From Coriaria nepalensis (lineage: Eukaryota; Streptophyta; Magnoliopsida; Cucurbitales; Coriariaceae): a stretch of DNA of 64,000 nucleotides. The translations under genes were made by a program, and so were the position numbers. This document shows, one piece after another, positions 13,442 through 23,798 of the stretch (positions within the stretch are counted from its first letter, which is position 1; each line of letters starts with the position of its first letter). A model generated the notes under the pieces. The model searched no databases and had not been told where the DNA came from. It saw only the letters and a list, made by a program, of their open reading frames with translations. The stretch is from assembly GCA_027186245.1 (NCBI GenBank), contig CP114482.1, forward strand, positions 17,565,209 to 17,629,208. Direction: 5' to 3'.

Positions 13442-15234
13442 AGTTATGTAAGAAAATCATGTTTGAAGGGCGAAAATAGAATTCGTTCGACTTAATTTAG
13501 AATGATTTAACGACTAGAATAATCTCATTGACATGACTTTAAGGCTAAACAAAAGCATTGTTGCCTTCAATAGATCAACTGCAAGTTACGCACGAAAGTC
13601 ATGTTTAAAGGCCGAATTTCATTCGAATTGATTTAGAATGATTTACTGACTAAAAAAGACGCAATAATATGACTTTAAGGCTAAAATAATGGATTGTTGC
13701 CTTCAATAGATCAATTGCAAGTTATGCATGAAAGTCGTGTCTTAAATGCAAAAATAGAATTGGTTCGAAGTGCTTCCAAACAAATTAATGATATGAAAAG
13801 ACTGAATGATATGCTTTTTATGGCTAAAACAATGCATTATTGTCTTCAATAGATTAATTGCAGGTTATGTAAGAAAATCATGTTTAAAGGGCGAAAATAG
13901 AATTCGTTCGACTTAATTTATAATGATTTAACGACTAGAATAGACTCATTGACATGATATTAGGGCTAAACAAATGCATTGTTGCCTTCAATAGATCAAC
14001 TGCAAGTTATGCACGAAAGTCATGTTTAAAGGTCAAATTTCATTCGAAGTGATTTAGAAAAATTAATGACTAAAAGATATGCAATAATATGACTTTAAGG
14101 CTAAAAAAATGGATAGTTGCCTTCAATAAATCAATTGCAAGTTATGTAAGAAAATCATGTTTGAAGGGCGAAAATAGAATTCGTTCGACTTAATTTAGAA
14201 TGATTTAACGACTAGAATAATCTCATTGACATGACTTTAAGGCTACACAAAAGCATTGTTGCCTTCAATAGATCAACTGCAAGTAACGCACGAAAGTCAG
14301 GTTCAAAGGCCGAATTTCATTCGAAGTGATTTAGAATGATTTACTGACTAAAAGAGACGCAATAATATGACTTTAAGGCTAAAAAAATGCATAGTTGCCC
14401 TCAATAAATCAATTGCAAGTTATGTATAAAAGTCGTGTCGCAAATGCACAAATAGAATTGGTTCGAAGTGCTTCCAAACAATTTAATGATATGAAAACAC
14501 TGAATGATATCCTTTTTATGGCTAAAATAATGGATTGTTTTCTTCAATAGATTAATTCCAAGTTATGTAAGAAAATCATGTTTGAAGGGCGAAAATAGAA
14601 TTCGTTCGACTTAATTTAGAATGATTTAACGACTAGAAGAGACTCATTGACAAGACTTTAAGGCTAAACAAATGCATTGTTGCCTTCAATAGATCAACTG
14701 CAAGTTATGCACGAAAGTCATGTTTAAAGGCCGAATTTGATTCGAAGTGATTTAGAATGATTTACTGACTAAAAGATACGCAAAAATATGACTTTAAGGC
14801 TAAAAAAAGGCATAGTTGCCTTCAATAGATCAATTGCAAGTTATGCGTGAAAGTCGTGTCTTCAATGCAAAAAATAGAATTGGTTCGAAGTGCTTCTTTA
14901 CAATTTAATGATATGAAAAGACTGAATGATATGCTTTCTATGGCTAAAACAATGCATTGTTGTCTTCTATAGATTAATTGCAAGTTATGTAAGAAAATCA
15001 TGTTTGAAGGGCGAAAATAGAATTCGTTCAACTTAATTTAGAATGATTTAACGACTAGAAGAGACTCATTGACATGACTTTAAGGCTAAACAAATGCATT
15101 GTCGCCTTCAATAGATCAACTGCAAGTTATGCACGAAAGTCATGTTTAAAGGCCGAATTTCATTCAAAGTGATATAGAATGATTTGCTGACTAAAAGAGA
15201 CGCAATAATATGACTTTAAGGCTAAAAAAATGGA
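13442..15234. repeat. Nested duplication, copy 1 (period 2,240 bp)
   Basis: Unit starts at 13,442 (421 bp), 13,863 (277), 14,140 (421), 14,561 (422) and 14,983 (421) recur exactly at 15,682, 16,103, 16,380, 16,801 and 17,223, an offset of 2,240 bp. Shared rare marks include GACATGATATTAGGGC or GACCTGATATTAGGGC in the dimer, GTCAGGTTCAAAGG and AATTCCAAGTTATG. The match ends where copy 1 reads ATGGATAGTTGCC and copy 2 reads ATGGATTGTTGCC. Confidence 0.88.
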
Positions 15235-15403
15235 TAGTTGCCTTCAATAGATCAATTGCAAGTTATGCACGAAAGTCGTGTCTTGAATGCAAAAATAAAA
15301 TTGGTTCGAAGTGCTTCGAAACTATTTACTGATATGAAAAGACTAAATGATATCCTTTTTAAGGCTAAAATAACGCATTGTTGTCTTCAATAGATTAATT
15401 GCA

Positions 15404-15681
15404 AGTTATGTAAGAAAATCATGTTTGAAGGGCGAAAAGAGAATTCGTTCGACTTAATATAGACTGATTTAACGACTAGACGAGACTCATTGACATGACT
15501 TTAAGGCTAAACAAAAGCATTGTTGCCTTCAATAGATCAACTGCAAGTTACGCACGAAAGTCACGTTTAAACGCCGAATTTCATTCGAAGTTATTTTGAA
15601 TGATTTCTTGACTAAAAGAGACACAATAATATGACTTTGAGGCTAAAAAAATGGATAGTTGCCTTCAATAAATCAATTGCA
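15404..15681. repeat. Hybrid dimer at the joint of the nested duplication
   Basis: This 278-bp unit begins like the 9944 unit (GGCGAAAAGAGAATTCG, CACGTTTAAACGCC, TTATTTTGAATGATTTCTTGAC). It ends like the dimer B1 variant (ATGGATAGTTGCC, CAATAAATCAATTGC). The switch lies in or near GAGGCTAAAAAAATGGA at about 15,638-15,658. It is a recombinant B1 and marks the exchange that produced the nested duplication. Confidence 0.78.
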
Positions 15682-17474
15682 AGTTATGTAAGAAAATCAT
15701 GTTTGAAGGGCGAAAATAGAATTCGTTCGACTTAATTTAGAATGATTTAACGACTAGAATAATCTCATTGACATGACTTTAAGGCTAAACAAAAGCATTG
15801 TTGCCTTCAATAGATCAACTGCAAGTTACGCACGAAAGTCATGTTTAAAGGCCGAATTTCATTCAAATTGATTTAGATTGATTTACTGACTAAAAAAGAC
15901 GCAATAATATGACTTTAAGGCTAAAATAATGGATTGTTGCCTTCAATAGATCAATTGCAAGTTATGCATGAAAGTCGTGTCTTAAATGCAAAAATAGAAT
16001 TGGTTCGAAGTGCTTCCAAACAAATTAATGATATGAAAAGACTGAATGATATGCTTTTTATGGCTAAAACAATGCATTATTGTCTTCAATAGATTAATTG
16101 CAAGTTATGTAAGAAAATCATGTTTAAAGGGCGAAAATAGAATTCGTTCGACTTAATTTATAATGATTTAACGACTAGAATAGACTCATTGACCTGATAT
16201 TAGGGCTAAACAAATGCATTGTTGCCTTCAATAGATCAACTGCAAGTTATGCACGAAAGTCATGTTTAAAGGTCAAATTTCATTCGAAGTGATTTAGAAA
16301 AATTAATGACTAAAAGATATGCAATAATATGACTTTAAGGCTAAAAAAATGGATAGTTGCCTTCAATAAATCAATTGCAAGTTATGTAAGAAAATCATGT
16401 TTGAAGGGCGAAAATAGAATTCGTTCGACTTAATTTAGAATGATTTAACGACTAGAATAATCTCATTGACATGACTTTAAGGCTACACAAAAGCATTGTT
16501 GCCTTCAATAGATCAACTGCAAGTTACGCACGAAAGTCAGGTTCAAAGGCCGAATTTCATTCGAAGTGATTTAGAATGATTTACTGACTAAAAGAGACGC
16601 AATAATATGACTTTAAGGCTAAAAAAATGCATAGTTGCCCTCAATAGATCAATTGCAAGTTATGTATAAAAGTCGTGTCGCAAATGCACAAATAGAATTG
16701 GTTCGAAGTGCTTCCAAACAATTTAATGATATGAAAACACTGAATGATATCCTTTTTATGGCTAAAATAATGGATTGTTTTCTTCAATAGATTAATTCCA
16801 AGTTATGTAAGAAAATCATGTTTGAAGGGCGAAAATAGAATTCGTTCGACTTAATTTAGAATGATTTAACGACTAGAAGAGACTCATTGACAAGACTTTA
16901 AGGCTAAACAAATGCATTGTTGCCTTCAATAGATCAACTGCAAGTTATGCACGAAAGTCATGTTTAAAGGCTGAATTTGATTCGAAGTGATTTAGAATGA
17001 TTTACTGACTAAAAGATACGCAAAAATATGACTTTAAGGCTAAAAAAAGGCATAGTTGCCTTCAATAGATCAATTGCAAGTTATGCGTGAAAGTCGTGTC
17101 TTCAATGCAAAAAATAGAATTGGTTCGAAGTGCTTCTTTACAATTTAATGATATGAAAAGACTGAATGATATGCTTTCTATGGCTAAAACAATGCATTGT
17201 TGTCTTCTATAGATTAATTGCAAGTTATGTAAGAAAATCATGTTTGAAGGGCGAAAATAGAATTCGTTCAACTTAATTTAGAATGATTTAACGACTAGAA
17301 GAGACTCATTGACATGACTTTAAGGCTAAACAAATGCATTGTCGCCTTCAATAGATCAACTGCAAGTTTTGCACGAAAGTCATGTTTAAAGGCCGAATTT
17401 CATTCAAAGTGATATAGAATGATTTACTGACTAAAAGAGACGCAATAATATGACTTTAAGGCTAAAAAAATGGA
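15682..17474. repeat. Nested duplication, copy 2
   Basis: This is the second copy of 13,442-15,234, with only a few differences seen by eye. It is joined upstream to copy 1 through a hybrid dimer (15,404-15,681). Downstream it switches at about 17,475 to sequence matching position 10,196 onward. It exists only in super-HOR copy 2, so it arose after the super-HOR copies separated or was lost from the others. Confidence 0.87.
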
Positions 17475-17643
17475 TTGTTGCCTTCAATAGATCAATTGCA
17501 AGTTATGCATGAAAGTCATGTCTTAAATGCACAAATAGAATTGGTTCGAAGTGCTTCCAAACAATTTAATGATATGAAAAGACTGAATGATATGCTTTTT
17601 ATGGCTAAAATAATGCATTGTTGTCTTCAATAGATTAATTGCA

Positions 17644-18590
17644 AGTTATGTAAGAAAATCATGTTTGAAGGGCTAAAATAGAATTCGTTCGACTTAATTT
17701 AGAATGATTTAACGACTAGAAGAGACTCATTGACATGACTTTAAGGCAAAACAAATGCATTGTTGCCTTCAATAGATCAACTGCAAGTTTTGCACGAAAG
17801 TCATGTTTAAAGCCCGAATTTCATTCGAAGTGATTTAGAATGATTTACTGATTAAAAGAGACGCAATAATATGACTTTGAGGCTAAAAAAATGCATAGTT
17901 GCCTTCAATAGATCAATTGCAAGTTATGTATGAAAGTCGTGTCCTAAATGCACAAATAGAATTGGTTCGAAGTGCTTCCAAATAATTTAATGATATGAAA
18001 AGCCTGAATGATATGCTTTTTATGGCTAAAATAATGCATCATTGTCTTCAATAGATTAATTGCAAGTTATTTAAGAAAATCATGTTTGAAGGGCGAAACT
18101 AGAATTCGTTCGACTTAATTTAGAATGATTTAACGACTAGAAGAGACTTATTGACATGACTTTAAGGCTAAACAAATGCATTGTTGCCTTCAATAGATCA
18201 ACTACAGGTTATGCACGAAAGTCATGTTTAAACGCCGAATTTCATTCGAAGTTATTTAGAATGATTTACTGACTAAAAGAGACGCAATAATATGACTTTA
18301 AGGCTAAAAAATGCATAGTTGCCTTCATTAGATCAATTGCAAGTTATGCATGAAAGTCGTGTCTTAAATGCAAAAAAAATTTGGTTCGAAGTGCTTCCAA
18401 ACAATTTAATGATATGAAAAGACTGAATGATACGTTTTTTAAGCCTAAAAAAATGCATTGTTGTCTTCAATAGATTAATTGCAAGTAATGTAAGAAAATC
18501 ATGTTTGAGGGCGAAAATAGAATTCGTTCGACTTAATTTAGAATGATTTAACGACTAGAAGAGACTCATTGACATGACTTTAAGGCTAAA
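17644..18590. repeat. Three-trimer cassette, copy b (third unit truncated)
   Basis: Units at 17,644, 18,065 and 18,484 match the cassette at 10,365 with offsets of 7279, 7279 and 7278 bp. The third unit breaks off inside its A1 monomer at the AAGGCTAAA box, where it fuses to a B1 tail (see the chimeric monomer). Confidence 0.87.
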
Positions 18591-18624
18591 AAAATGGATA
18601 GTTGCCTTTAATTGATCAATTGCA
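18484..18624. repeat. Chimeric A1/B1 monomer (141 bp), the only single-monomer unit
   Basis: The first part follows the A1 monomer at 11,206 (AGTAATGTAAG, TTTGAGGGCG, ACGACTAGAAGAGACTCA). After the AAGGCTAAA box it becomes a B1 tail like that at about 12,280-12,322 (AAAATGGATAGTTGCCTTTAA), and the next A1 starts at 18,625. Between two A1 heads only 141 bp remain, so the net effect is loss of a B1-C1 pair. The exchange point is inside CTTTAAGGCTAAA at about 18,575-18,590. Confidence 0.9.
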
Positions 18625-19466
18625 AGTTATGTAAGAAAATCATGTTTGAAGGGCGAAAATAGAATTCGTTCGACTTAATTTTGAATGATTTAACGACTAG
18701 AAGAGACTCATTGACATGACTTTAAGGCTAAACAAATGCATTGTCGCCTTCAATATATCAATTGCAAGTTATGCACGAAAGTAATGTTTAAAGGCCGAAT
18801 TTCATTCGAAGTGATTTAGAATGATTTACTAACTAAAAGAGATGTAATAATATGACTTTAAGGCTAAAAAAATGGATAGTTGCCTTCAATAGATCAATTG
18901 CAAGTTATGCACGAAAGTCGTGTCTTAAATGCAAAAATAGAATTGGTTCGAAGTGCTTCCTAACAATTTAATGATATGAAAAGACTGAATGATATGCTTT
19001 TTAAGGCTAAAATAACGCATTGTTGTCTTCAATAGATTAATTGCAAGTTATGTAAGAAAATCATGTTTGAACGGCGAAAATAGAATTCGTTCGACTTAAT
19101 TTAGAATGATTTAACGACTAGACGAGACTCAGTGACATGACTTTCAGGCTAAACAAAAGCATTGTTGCCTTCAATAGATCAACTGCAAGTTACGCACGAA
19201 AGTCATGTTTAAAGGCCGAATTTCATTCGAATTGATTTAGAATGATTTACTTACTAAAAAAGACGCAATAATATGACTTTAAGGCTAAAATAATGGATTG
19301 TTGCCTTCAATAGATCAATTGCAAGTTATGCATGAAAGTCGTGTCTTAAATGCAAAAATAGAATTGGTTCGAAGTGCTTCCAAACAAATTAATGATATGA
19401 AAAGACTGAATGATATGCTTTTTATGGCTAAAACAATGCATTATTGTCTTCAATAGATTAATTGCA
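18625..19466. repeat. Two trimers opening super-HOR copy 3
   Basis: The trimer at 18,625 carries TTAATTTTGAATG and CATTGTCGCC. The trimer at 19,046 carries TTTGAACGGCG, GACTCAGTGAC and GACTTTCAGG. Both match units at 12,323 and 12,744 (offset 6302 bp) and the second also matches 6730. They are ordinary A1-B1-C1 units. Confidence 0.88.
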
Positions 19467-21273
19467 AGTTATGTAAGAAAATCATGTTTAAAGGGCGAAA
19501 ATAAAATTCGTTCGACTTAATTTAGAGTGATTGAACGACTAGAAGAGACTCATTGACATGACTTTAAGGCTAAACAAATGCATTGTTGCCTTCAATAGAT
19601 CAACTGCAAGTTATGCACGAAAGTCATGTTTAAAGGTCAAATTTCATTCGAAGTGATTTAGAAAAATTATTGACTAAAAGATATGCAATAATATGACTTT
19701 AAGGCTAAAAAAATGGATAGTTGCCTTCAATAAATCAAATGCAAGTTATGTAAGAAAGTCATGTTTGAAGGGCGAAAATAGAATTCGTTCGACTTAATTT
19801 AGAATGATTTAACGACTAGAATAATCTCATTGACATGACTTTAAGGCTAAACAAATGCATTGTTGCCTTCAATAGATCAACTGCAAGTTATGCACGAAAC
19901 TCATGTTTAAAGGTCAAATTTCATTCGAAGTGATTTAGAAAAATTAATTGACTAAAAGATATGCAATAATATGACTTTAAGGCTAAAAAAATGGATAGTT
20001 GCCTTCAATAAATCAATTGCAAGTTATGTAAGAAAATCATGTTTGAAGGGCGAAAATAGAATTCGTTCGACTTAATTTAGAATGATTTAACGACTAGAAT
20101 AATCTCATTGACATGACTTTAAGGCTAAACAAAAGCATTGTTGCCTTTAAAAGATCAACTGCAAGTTACGCACGAAAGTCATGTTTAAAGGCCGAATTTC
20201 ATTCGAATTGATTTAGAATGATTTACTGACTAAAAAAGACGCAATAATATGACTTTAAGGCTAAAATAATGGATTGTTGCCTTCAATAGATCAATTGCAA
20301 GTTATGCATGAAAGTCGTGTCTTAAATGCAAAAATAGAATTGGTTCGAAGTGCTTCCAAACAAATTAATGATATGAAAAGACTGAATGATATGCTTTTTA
20401 TGGCTAAAACAATGCATTATTGTCTTCAATAGATTAATTGCAAGTTATGTAAGAAAATCATGTTTAAAGGGCGAAAATAGAATTCGTTCGACTTAATTTA
20501 TAATGATTTAACGACTAGAATAGACTCATTGACATGATATTAGGGCTAAACAAATGCATTGTTGCCTTCAATAGATCAACTGCAAGTTATGCACGAAAGT
20601 CATGTTTAAAGGTCAAATTTCATTCGAAGTGATTTAGAAAAATTAATGACTAAAAGATATGCAATAATATGACTTTAAGGCTAAAAAAATGGATAGTTGC
20701 CTTCAATAAATCAATTGCAAGTTATGTAAGAAAATCATGTTTGAAGGGCGAAAATAGAATTCGTTCGACTTAATTTAGAATGATTTAACGACTAGAATAA
20801 TCTCATTGACATGACTTTAAGGCTAAACAAATGCATTGTTGCCTTCAATAGATCAACTGCAAGTTATGCACGAAACTCATGTTTAAAGGTCAAATTTTAT
20901 TCGAAGTGATTTAGAAAAACTAATGACTAAAAGATATGCAATAATATGACTTTAAGGCTAAAGAAATGGATAGTTGCCTTCAATAGATCAATTGCAAGTT
21001 ATGTAAGAAAATCATGTTTGAAGGGCGAAAATAGAATTCGTTCGACTTAATTTAGAATGATTTAACGACTAGAATAATCTCATTGAGTTGACTTTAAGGC
21101 TAAAGAAATGCATTGTTGCCTTCAATAGATCAACTCCAAGTTATGCACGAAAGTCATGTCTAAAGGTCAAATTTCATTCGAAGTGATTTAGAAAAATTAA
21201 TGACTAAAAGATATGCAATAATATGACTTTAAGGCTAAAAAAATGGATAGTTGCCTTCAATAGATCAATTGCA
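19467..21273. repeat. Dimer-rich cluster in super-HOR copy 3
   Basis: Unit starts are 19,467 (277), 19,744 (278), 20,022 (421), 20,443 (277), 20,720 (277) and 20,997 (277). Compared with the prototype at 7151-8679 it has one extra dimer (19,744) before the trimer. B1 copies are of the GATTTAGAAAAATTAATGAC variant; 19,744 carries one extra T (AATTAATTGAC), which explains its 278 bp. Confidence 0.9.
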
Positions 21274-22537
21274 AGTTATGTAAGAAAACCATGTTTGAAG
21301 GGCGAAAAGAGAACTCGTTCGACTTAATATAGAATGATTTAACTACTAGACGAGACTCATTGACATGACTTTAAGGCTACACAAAAGCATTGTTGCCTTC
21401 AATAGATCAACTGCAAGTTATGCACGAAAGTCATGTTTAAAGGCCGAATTTCATTGGAAGTGATTTAGAATGATTTACTGACTAAAAGATACGCAAAAAT
21501 ATGACTTTAAGGCTAAAAAAAGGCATAGTTGCCTTCAATAGATCAATTGCAAGTTATGCGTGAAAGTCGTGTCTTCAATGCAAAAAATAGAATTGGTTCG
21601 AAGTGCTTCCTTACAATTTAATGATATGAAAAGACTGAATGATATGCTTTCTATGGCTAAAACAATGCATTGTTGTCTTCTATAGATTAATTGCAAGTTA
21701 TGTAAGAAAATCATGTTTGAAGGGCGAAAATAGAATTCGTTCAACTTAATTTAGAATGATTTAACGACTGGAAGAGACTCATTGACATGACTTTAAGGCT
21801 AAACAAATGCATTGTCGCCTTCAATAGATCAACTGCAAGTTATACACGAAAGTCATGTTTAAAGGCCGAATTTCATTCAAAGTGATATAGAATGATTTAC
21901 TGACTAAAAGAGACGCAACAATATGACTTTAAGGCTAAAAAAATGGATAGTTGCCTTCAATAGATCAATTGCAAGTTATGTACGAAAGTCGTGTCTTGAA
22001 TGCAAAAATAAAATTGGTTCGAAGTGCTTCGAAACTATTTAATGATATGAAAAGACTAAATGATATCCTTTTTAAGGCTAAAATAACGCATTGTTGTCTT
22101 CAATAGATTAATTGCAAGTTATGTAAGAAAATCATGTTTGAAGGGCGAAAAGAGAATTCGTTCGACTTAATATAGACTGATTTAACGACTAGACGAGACT
22201 CATTGACATGACTTTAAGGCTAAACAAAAGCATTGTTGCCTTCAATAGATCAACTGCAAGTTACGCACGAAAGTCACGTTTAAACGCCGAATTTCATTCG
22301 AAGTTATTTTGAATGATTTCTTGACTAAAAGAGACACAATAATATGACTTTAAGGCTAAAAAAATGGATTGTTGCCTTCAATAGATCAATTGCAAGTTAT
22401 GCATGAAAGTCATGTCTTAAATGCACAAATAGAATTGGTTCGAAGTGCTTCCAAACAATTTAATGATATGAAAAGACTGAATGATATGCTTTTTATGGCT
22501 AAAATAATGCATTGTTGTCTTCAATAGATTAATTGCA

Positions 22538-23798
22538 AGTTATGTAAGAAAATCATGTTTGAAGGGCTAAAATAGAATTCGTTCGACTTAATTTAGAATG
22601 ATTTAACGACTAGAAGAGACTCATTGACATGACTTTAAGGCTAAACAAATGCATTGTTGCCTTCAATAGATCAACTGCAAGTTTTGCACGAAAGTCATGT
22701 TTAAAGCCCGAATTTCATTCGAAGTGATTTAGAATGATTTACTGATTAAAAGAGACGCAACAATATGACTTTGAGGCTAAAAAAATGCATAGTTGCCTTC
22801 AATAGATCAATTGCAAGTTATGTATGAAAGTCGTGTCCTAAATGCACAAATAGAATTGGTTCGAAGTGCTTCCAAATAATTTAATGATATGAAAAGCCTG
22901 AATGATATGCTTTTTATGGCTAAAATAATGCATCATTGTCTTCAATAGATTAATTGCAAGTTATTTAAGAAAATCATGTTTGAAGGGCGAAACTAGAATT
23001 CGTTCGACTTAATTTAGAATGATTTAACGACTAGAAGAGACTTATTGACATGACTTTAAGGCTAAACAAATGCATTGTTGCCTTCAATAGATCAACTACA
23101 GGTTATGCACGAAAGTCATGTTTAAAAGCCGAATTTCATTCGAAGTTATTTAGAATGATTTACCGACTAAAAGAGACGCAATAATATGACTTTAAGGCTA
23201 AAAAAATGCATAGTTGCCTTCATTAGATCAATTGCAAGTTATGCATGAAAGTCGTGTCTTAAATGCAAAAAAAATTTGGTTCGAAGTGCTTCCAAACAAT
23301 TTAATGATATGAAAAGACTGAATGATACGTTTTTTAAGGCTAAAAAAATGCATTGTTGTCTTCAATAGATTAATTGCAAGTAATGTAAGAAAATCATGTT
23401 TGAGGGCGAAAATAGAATTCGTTCGACTTAATTTAGAATGATTTAACGACTAGAAGAGACTCATTGACATGACTTTAAGGCTAAACAAATGCATTGTTGC
23501 CTTCAATAGATCAACTGCAAGTTATGCACGAAAGTCATGTTTAAAGGCTGAATTTCATTCGAAGTGATTTGGAATGATTTACTGACTAAAAGAGACGCAA
23601 TAATATGACTTTAAGGCTAACAAAATGGATTGTTGCCTTCAATAGATCAATTGCCAGTTATGCATGAAAGTCGTGTCTTAAATGCAAAAATAGAATTGGT
23701 TCGAAGTGCTTCGAAACTATTTAATGATATGAAAAGAGTAAATGATATGCTTTTTATGGCTAAAATAATGCATTGTTGTCCTCAATAGATTAATTGCA
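22538..23798. repeat. Three-trimer cassette, copy c
   Basis: Units at 22,538, 22,959 and 23,379 match the cassette at 10,365 with a constant offset of 12,173 bp. They share all its private marks, including AGTAATGTAAG and TTTGAGGGCG in the third unit. The cassette is complete here. Confidence 0.87.

Larger units (their letters stand above)
11625..18624. repeat. Super-HOR copy 2, rearranged by insertion and deletion of units
   Basis: Units at 11,625 and 12,323 repeat the TTAATTTTGAATG and CATTGTCGCC marker unit, with a dimer between them at 12,046-12,322. The units at 12,744, 13,165, 13,442 and 13,863 lie at a constant offset of 6014 bp from 6730, 7151, 7428 and 7849. From 14,140 the offset falls to 5460 bp, a loss of 554 bp or two dimers. 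The copy then contains an internal duplication with a 2,240-bp period. It resumes the order of copy 1 at about 17,475 with an offset of 7279 bp and ends in a chimeric monomer at 18,484. Confidence 0.78.
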
